The notes beneath the pieces are model-generated. The model saw only the letters and a program-made list of their open reading frames with translations, was not told the DNA's origin and did no database searches. The position numbers and the translations under genes were made by a program. DNA of 64,000 nt from Cucumis sativus (Eukaryota > Streptophyta > Magnoliopsida > Cucurbitales > Cucurbitaceae). The stretch spans positions 34,892,732 to 34,956,731 of the forward strand of contig NC_026657.2 of NCBI RefSeq assembly GCF_000004075.3, in the 5' to 3' direction. Shown here one piece after another: positions 59,308-64,000 of the stretch. Position 1 is the stretch's first letter. Every line of letters begins with the position of its first letter.

Positions 59308-62247
59308 CTAATTGGCTTTAATAGGATTGGTAGTGAGACCAAATCCAAATGGAAATAAAGGATCATAATGTGCATCTCCAACATTCATTGGTAGTTGATC
59401 AACTGTCTTGAACCATGTCCTTGACAACTTGCCACTAAAACCATAATCACCAAACAAAACGTCACTAATCCCTTTGCCTTCAGTTCCTGGAAGCCAAGCA
59501 GCAACGAGTGCATCTATTGAACTGATATAAGGTTGTAAGACGACAGGTCGCCCGGAGATAACTATAACAACACATTTGACAGCTCCACACACGTTTGTGA
59601 TGGTGCTTGGACCAGGTTCAGGAATGGTTAAATTTAAGCTGTCACCGAACGTTTCTGCATATGGATACTCTCCTACTACTACGATGGCGTAAGAAAATTT
59701 GTTCGACTTGACGAACTCCATGTCTGGATTCTCTTTGAATACAACTTTCGTTTTGGGGTCGACTGTATCCTTGATTGCTGAAAGTATTGTTGTACCACTG
59801 GTGAGATTGTTGCCACCGAGACCTTGCCACTCTATGGTCCAACCACCACATTGAAAACCAAGGTTGTTTGCATGGCTACCAGCAACAAGTATTTTTGGAA
59901 CTTTCTTTGGAAGAGGTAATATAGGTTTGTCAGCAGATTCTCCATTCTTTAACAACACTAGTGATTTCCTGACAGCTTCTCTAGCCAATTCTCTATGCTC
60001 CTGATTGTAAAAAAGAGCATGTGTGTTATTATTAAGACAACCATGAATGTTAATATAGGTAATCGTAACGGATAACAATTTTAAGAAAAATAACTATGTG
60101 TATAGCAACAAAAGTCTATCAAGTACCTTTTTACCAAGTTCATTGACAAAGCTTGAATCAGCTAATGGGTTCTCAAATAAACCCATAACGAATTTCACTC
60201 GTAAAATTCTCTTCACAGCATCATCAATTCGACTAATGGGGATTACATTAGTTTTTACCAAATAGGTAAGCCCATCAATAAATTCTGTGTAATTGAATGG
60301 AACCATTATCTGTGACGAAAGAAAATAAATAACTGAGACCATTATGTTGCAATGAATGTAGAATTAATATACATTGTTAAATAAGAGAGATTATTTTAAC
60401 TGACGAAACAGTTCAAAATGCGGAAAATGCGGTAGACGCGTGACTGATTATGACGACACATCTGTAACTACATTTTTTATTCAATATTTTGCTATATTTG
60501 AAAATGACCGATTAAATAAAATAGTACTAACCATGTCGATGCCAGCGGTAATGCCTGCTATGATGGAATATGTATAATTAGCATGAGGTGGAGAGGTAAT
60601 CCTATCAATACCTTGCCAATCTGAGATGACAAAACCCTGAAGAAACAACATATTTATAAATGTTCTTGATTCATTTATAGTTTTCTACTTTAGTATTTCA
60701 GAAAGCTACAAAATTTCACAAATTAAAGAGAATATATTACCCTAAATCGAAGAGTGTTTTTAAGAAAGCCAGTAATAAGATCTCGATTTTCGTGCATCTT
60801 CTTTCCGTTCCAACTAGAGTATGAGATCATAACAGTTGATACACCCTTGATGATTGAGTTATAGTAACCTGGCATATGAATGCTAAGCAGTCCATGTCTA
60901 CTTGCAAGTGTGTTGTTTTCATTCATACCTTTGGTTGTTCCACCATCACCCACATAATGCTTTGCACAAGCTGCCACTTTTTCTCTATAACAAACAAACA
61001 TACGAGTAAATCATAAATATATATAAAATATCAGAGTCTATCGCAAATAGACTATATAAAAAGTTATACCTTCCAGCAACATAGGGAACACCCTTGCGGG
61101 AGTTTGATGGAATCTCTCCTTGTAAACCTGATATAATCTCAGTCATCTCTTGAACAACTTTAGGGTCTTCGCTATAACTTTCAAAACATCTACCCCAACG
61201 TGGATCTCTACAAACCTAAATGAAAAAAGATAGTCATATTTTTGTACATTAAGAAATTAGGAGAATATTTCATAATAAACCATTAATTTAAGTTAAATAA
61301 TTTGTTACCGCAATACAGGGTGCAAAGACATAAGAAATGCCAGTAGCTCGAACTTCAAGTGCAGTAGCTGCTCCAATCCTCTTAGCAAGATTGGGATCCC
61401 TATAAACACCATAAAATATGTTCTAGTATTGAGAAATGATCAAACTTGTAATTTGAGAAGTATATATTTTCTCCTTAAACAAGCTTAATTATTATTAGGA
61501 GTGCTCATTTTCAACCAAACCGCCGCGGAATTGACTATATATCGTCGATTTAGTAAATACTCAACCCAACCTCAACCTCCATGGAGAGAAAAACCAATAT
61601 TCCAAAACTGTCGGTTTTGAGTGTTTTCCAAAAAGTTTAGTCTAATGAAATCTCATTCATTAATATGAGGAAAACTAGGTATGATCATCATCAAAATATT
61701 CTTACCGAGTAGCTCCAAGCCCCACATTATGAGGAAAAATTGTGGCTTTATAGACATTGTTGTGACCATGAACTGCATCAATTCCATAAATCATTGGAAT
61801 GCCAAGACGAGTTGACAAAGAGCCTTTTTGAAATTCATTGACCATGTCAATCCATACTTTAGGAGAAGCCTCTTTTGATGGAACACTGCCTCCACCACTT
61901 AGTACACTCCCTATATACCAATTCATAAAGTATTTTAATTCTTCTACCCATAATTAGAACGTTGAAATTTCTTTTTCATTGTTATATGGAAAGAAGAAAA
62001 AAAAAATAATAATCAAATACACATTACCAATTAAATACTTCTTCATGACCTTCTTCGATGCAACGGTTCGGTCGATTTGCACCATTTGCCCTATTTTTTC
62101 TTCTAAAGTCATCCTACCAAGTAGGTCGCTTATTCGAACATTTAAGGGTTGTTTTGGGTCTTTATATCTCATGTATTGATGTTTTGCCCACACTTCAGTC
62201 AAGCAAAAAATGAAAAATCCCATGAAAAAAATGAGATTTTTCGCCAT
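59308..62247 (-). CDS. GH3 beta-glucosidase / beta-D-glucan exohydrolase, secreted
   Basis: Eight coding exons on the minus strand (62247-62028, 61910-61706, 61399-61309, 61215-61070, 60984-60741, 60636-60532, 60309-60127, 60000-59308) join in frame to 628 residues, typical for plant GH3 exohydrolases. Residues 1-21 are a signal peptide ([21 protein letters not shown]). The catalytic nucleophile is Asp308 in [11 protein letters not shown]. The acid/base is probably Glu514 in [11 protein letters not shown], by analogy with barley ExoI. Substrate-site motifs [34 protein letters not shown] and GGWTIEWQG are intact. The enzyme is expected to release glucose from cell-wall beta-glucans or oligosaccharides in the apoplast. 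An upstream in-frame ATG at 62271 precedes a splice acceptor (minus TTTGCAG, first exon base 62265), so 62247 is chosen and a leader intron is likely. Confidence 0.96.
61495..61660. mobile_element. Short 'caaccaaaccg' element in GH3 intron 2
   Basis: 'tcaaccaaaccgccgcgg', 'tactcaacccaacctcaacc' and 'ctgtcggttttgagtg' resemble the 'ggttggg' elements at 1085 and 46662. It is probably a decayed copy of the same MITE-like class. Confidence 0.35.
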
Positions 62248-62271
62248 ATCGCGTGTGCTAGTTGCCTGCAA

Positions 62272-64000
62272 ATTTCAACATATATATGAAGTGCGTCAAT
62301 ATATTATTGTGTGGACAAGAGACTCGTGACTCAAATCTCCCGTTTAAAGCTTATTAAAAGTTGATTATGCTTAAATGCTTTTCAAGGTAAGGGAAAAGAG
62401 TGATTCAACTTACATAACTAACGCCAAATTTATTAAATAACTATATTATCCTGATCTACTTAGACCAGTACTTAGACCAGTACCTCAAAATGTTATTGCA
62501 TTATATTATTGCGCCATCTTAGATTACATCATTTGCTTATTATAGGAAGTGATCAATAATTAGACTAGCTAGATGATCGTCATATCCCACATAAAAATCT
62601 CACAAAATATATAATTTGTCTTGTTTTTTCAATGGGTATGATTATTATTATTATAGAAACAATTGAGGTTTAATATTAGTAATTTGGTGACTGTTATATA
62701 AATACTTACAAGCTAGTATATATTTCATTTAGTACTTTCTTCTTTATCAATAGTCGCATTTTTTTTTTAATCATTTTACATATTGCTAATAAATACCTCA
62801 CCAATAGAAAAAGGTAGTATGAACTTTGATTTTCAATTTATGATTTTATAATTGTTATTAGTTTTATTGTATTGATATATCATGCATATCAATGGGATTA
62901 AAAAATGTTACCTTTTCAAGGATATTTAACTTTTTTTGTCCTATGGCTTGGACGATGTTTATTTTGGTCAAACACCCAGGGATAACAATTAACATAGCAA
63001 TGAATTAAAAATAGTAAATAGGTGATACCTTAATATTAAATAAGACTACATAACAAATAACATTCAAACCTTCGTTTGAATTTTAAGTCATTATTAATAG
63101 TCATACTATATAATAAACTTATTATTGTATGAAATAACAAGAAAACAATCGAACCAACTATTCTATATTATATTATTTTGTTACGTTAAGATTTTTATAT
63201 TCGATGTGGTCTCTTTGTAATGTTATTAGTATTCTTTTAGGATAATGACATAAATGAAATAAAAAATAACGTCGATTCATCTTTAACACAATTACAAATT
63301 ATAATAAGATTCAAATTTGTCTTTATGATTTAAAATAAATGTTAAATCACAAGTTTGGTGGAAAAGTTTGTATCTAATGGTTTTATTTTTTTAATTTTAA
63401 AAGTTATAATTTTCAGGCTCCGTATAGTTGGTGAGAATTAAGTCTATAGTCTATTTTTCTTCCAATTGTTACAACAAGTTTTATCATTTTTAAGTAGAAA
63501 AGTTAGTTTCCTCTCCAAATTTTAAATTCCAAAAACATGTTCTTCAATATTTTTTTTAGTATTTAAAAATTGGATTGATTTTGTCTTGTTCGATAATTAA
63601 GTCTATTTAACATGTTTACATATTTTAATAAATAAATAAATCTTTTAGACAAATTTCTAAAACAAGCTAAAACATGAAATTTAAGGGTGAAAATGATAGC
63701 TTAATCTTAACAAATGAAAAATTAAGAACAATTTGGTAATGGTTTGATTTTTTTTTTTTAATAAGTTTTCAAAAGAGATTTTTTATAAAAAAAATAGAAA
63801 ATTTGACAAAGTATATTTAATTTTAAAAACTATTTAAAAGGACAAAATTAATTAGATTTTGTATGAATTATAAATATTTTATGAAATGTTACCTTTTTTT
63901 TAAAACGTGTGTAGTGGGTAGTGGATATGGAAGAAAGTAATAATAATTTAGAGATAGAAATTTGATAAATTTTATTATATTTATAATTTTTTAAAAATAA
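62272..64000. other. Upstream of GH3 gene, AT-rich, no other gene recognised
   Basis: This stretch should include the GH3 leader exon and promoter, which I could not place. A small direct repeat 'acttagaccagtac' occurs at about 62458-62482. Nothing else is recognised. Confidence 0.5.

Noticed and set aside
1..64000. CRISPR arrays, operons, phage or prokaryotic mobile systems
   Set aside because: The window is plant nuclear DNA with intron-split genes. No spaced direct-repeat arrays or prokaryotic gene organisation are visible.

Overview
The window is nuclear DNA from a flowering plant. It is about 70% AT by eye, has intron-split genes with GT-AG boundaries, SINE and LINE debris, MITE-like repeats and long TA/CT microsatellites, and encodes plant-type families. 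Dispersed repeats built on 'ctatcactgatagac'-like and 'ggttgggttgggtt'-like motifs, and a SINE I recall as common in cucurbits, suggest Cucurbitaceae (Cucumis or a relative). That assignment is inference from memory, not from a search.

Nine loci can be supported. From left to right they are: (1) a 74-residue uncharacterised plant peptide, minus strand, 3913-4137; (2) a GASA/snakin cysteine-rich secreted peptide, plus, 7030-7734, four coding exons; (3) a DUSP12/YVH1-type dual-specificity phosphatase with a C-terminal zinc domain, minus, 9448-15390, six coding exons and a 3.2-kb first intron full of retroelement debris; (4) an F-box protein, plus, 23484-25347, five exons; (5) cobalamin-independent methionine synthase, plus, 31084-34375, eleven coding exons, 765 residues, all four zinc ligands present; (6) a double-stranded-RNA-binding protein with three dsRBDs, plus, 35925-47989, seven exons, with introns swollen by LINE fragments and one GC-AG intron; (7) an annexin with degenerate calcium sites, minus, 49466-50838, four exons; (8) a MIR166 locus, plus, about 55965-56703, whose two stem arms lie about 670 nt apart; (9) a GH3 beta-glucosidase / beta-D-glucan exohydrolase, minus, 59308-62247, eight coding exons. 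All exon joins given here were checked by hand for reading-frame continuity.

The rest is intergenic or intronic. It holds 3'-truncated LINEs sharing a conserved tail, three tRNA-like SINEs, at least two families of short dispersed repeats, a MITE-like element with an internal minisatellite, a few tandem duplications and several microsatellites. The genes are a normal mix of unrelated plant genes and do not form a cluster or pathway. The two RNA-silencing-related loci (three-dsRBD protein and MIR166) are about 8 kb apart, but nothing shows that this is functional. The most unusual items are the long-loop MIR166, the GC-AG intron, and the transposon abutting a splice donor in the dsRBD gene.
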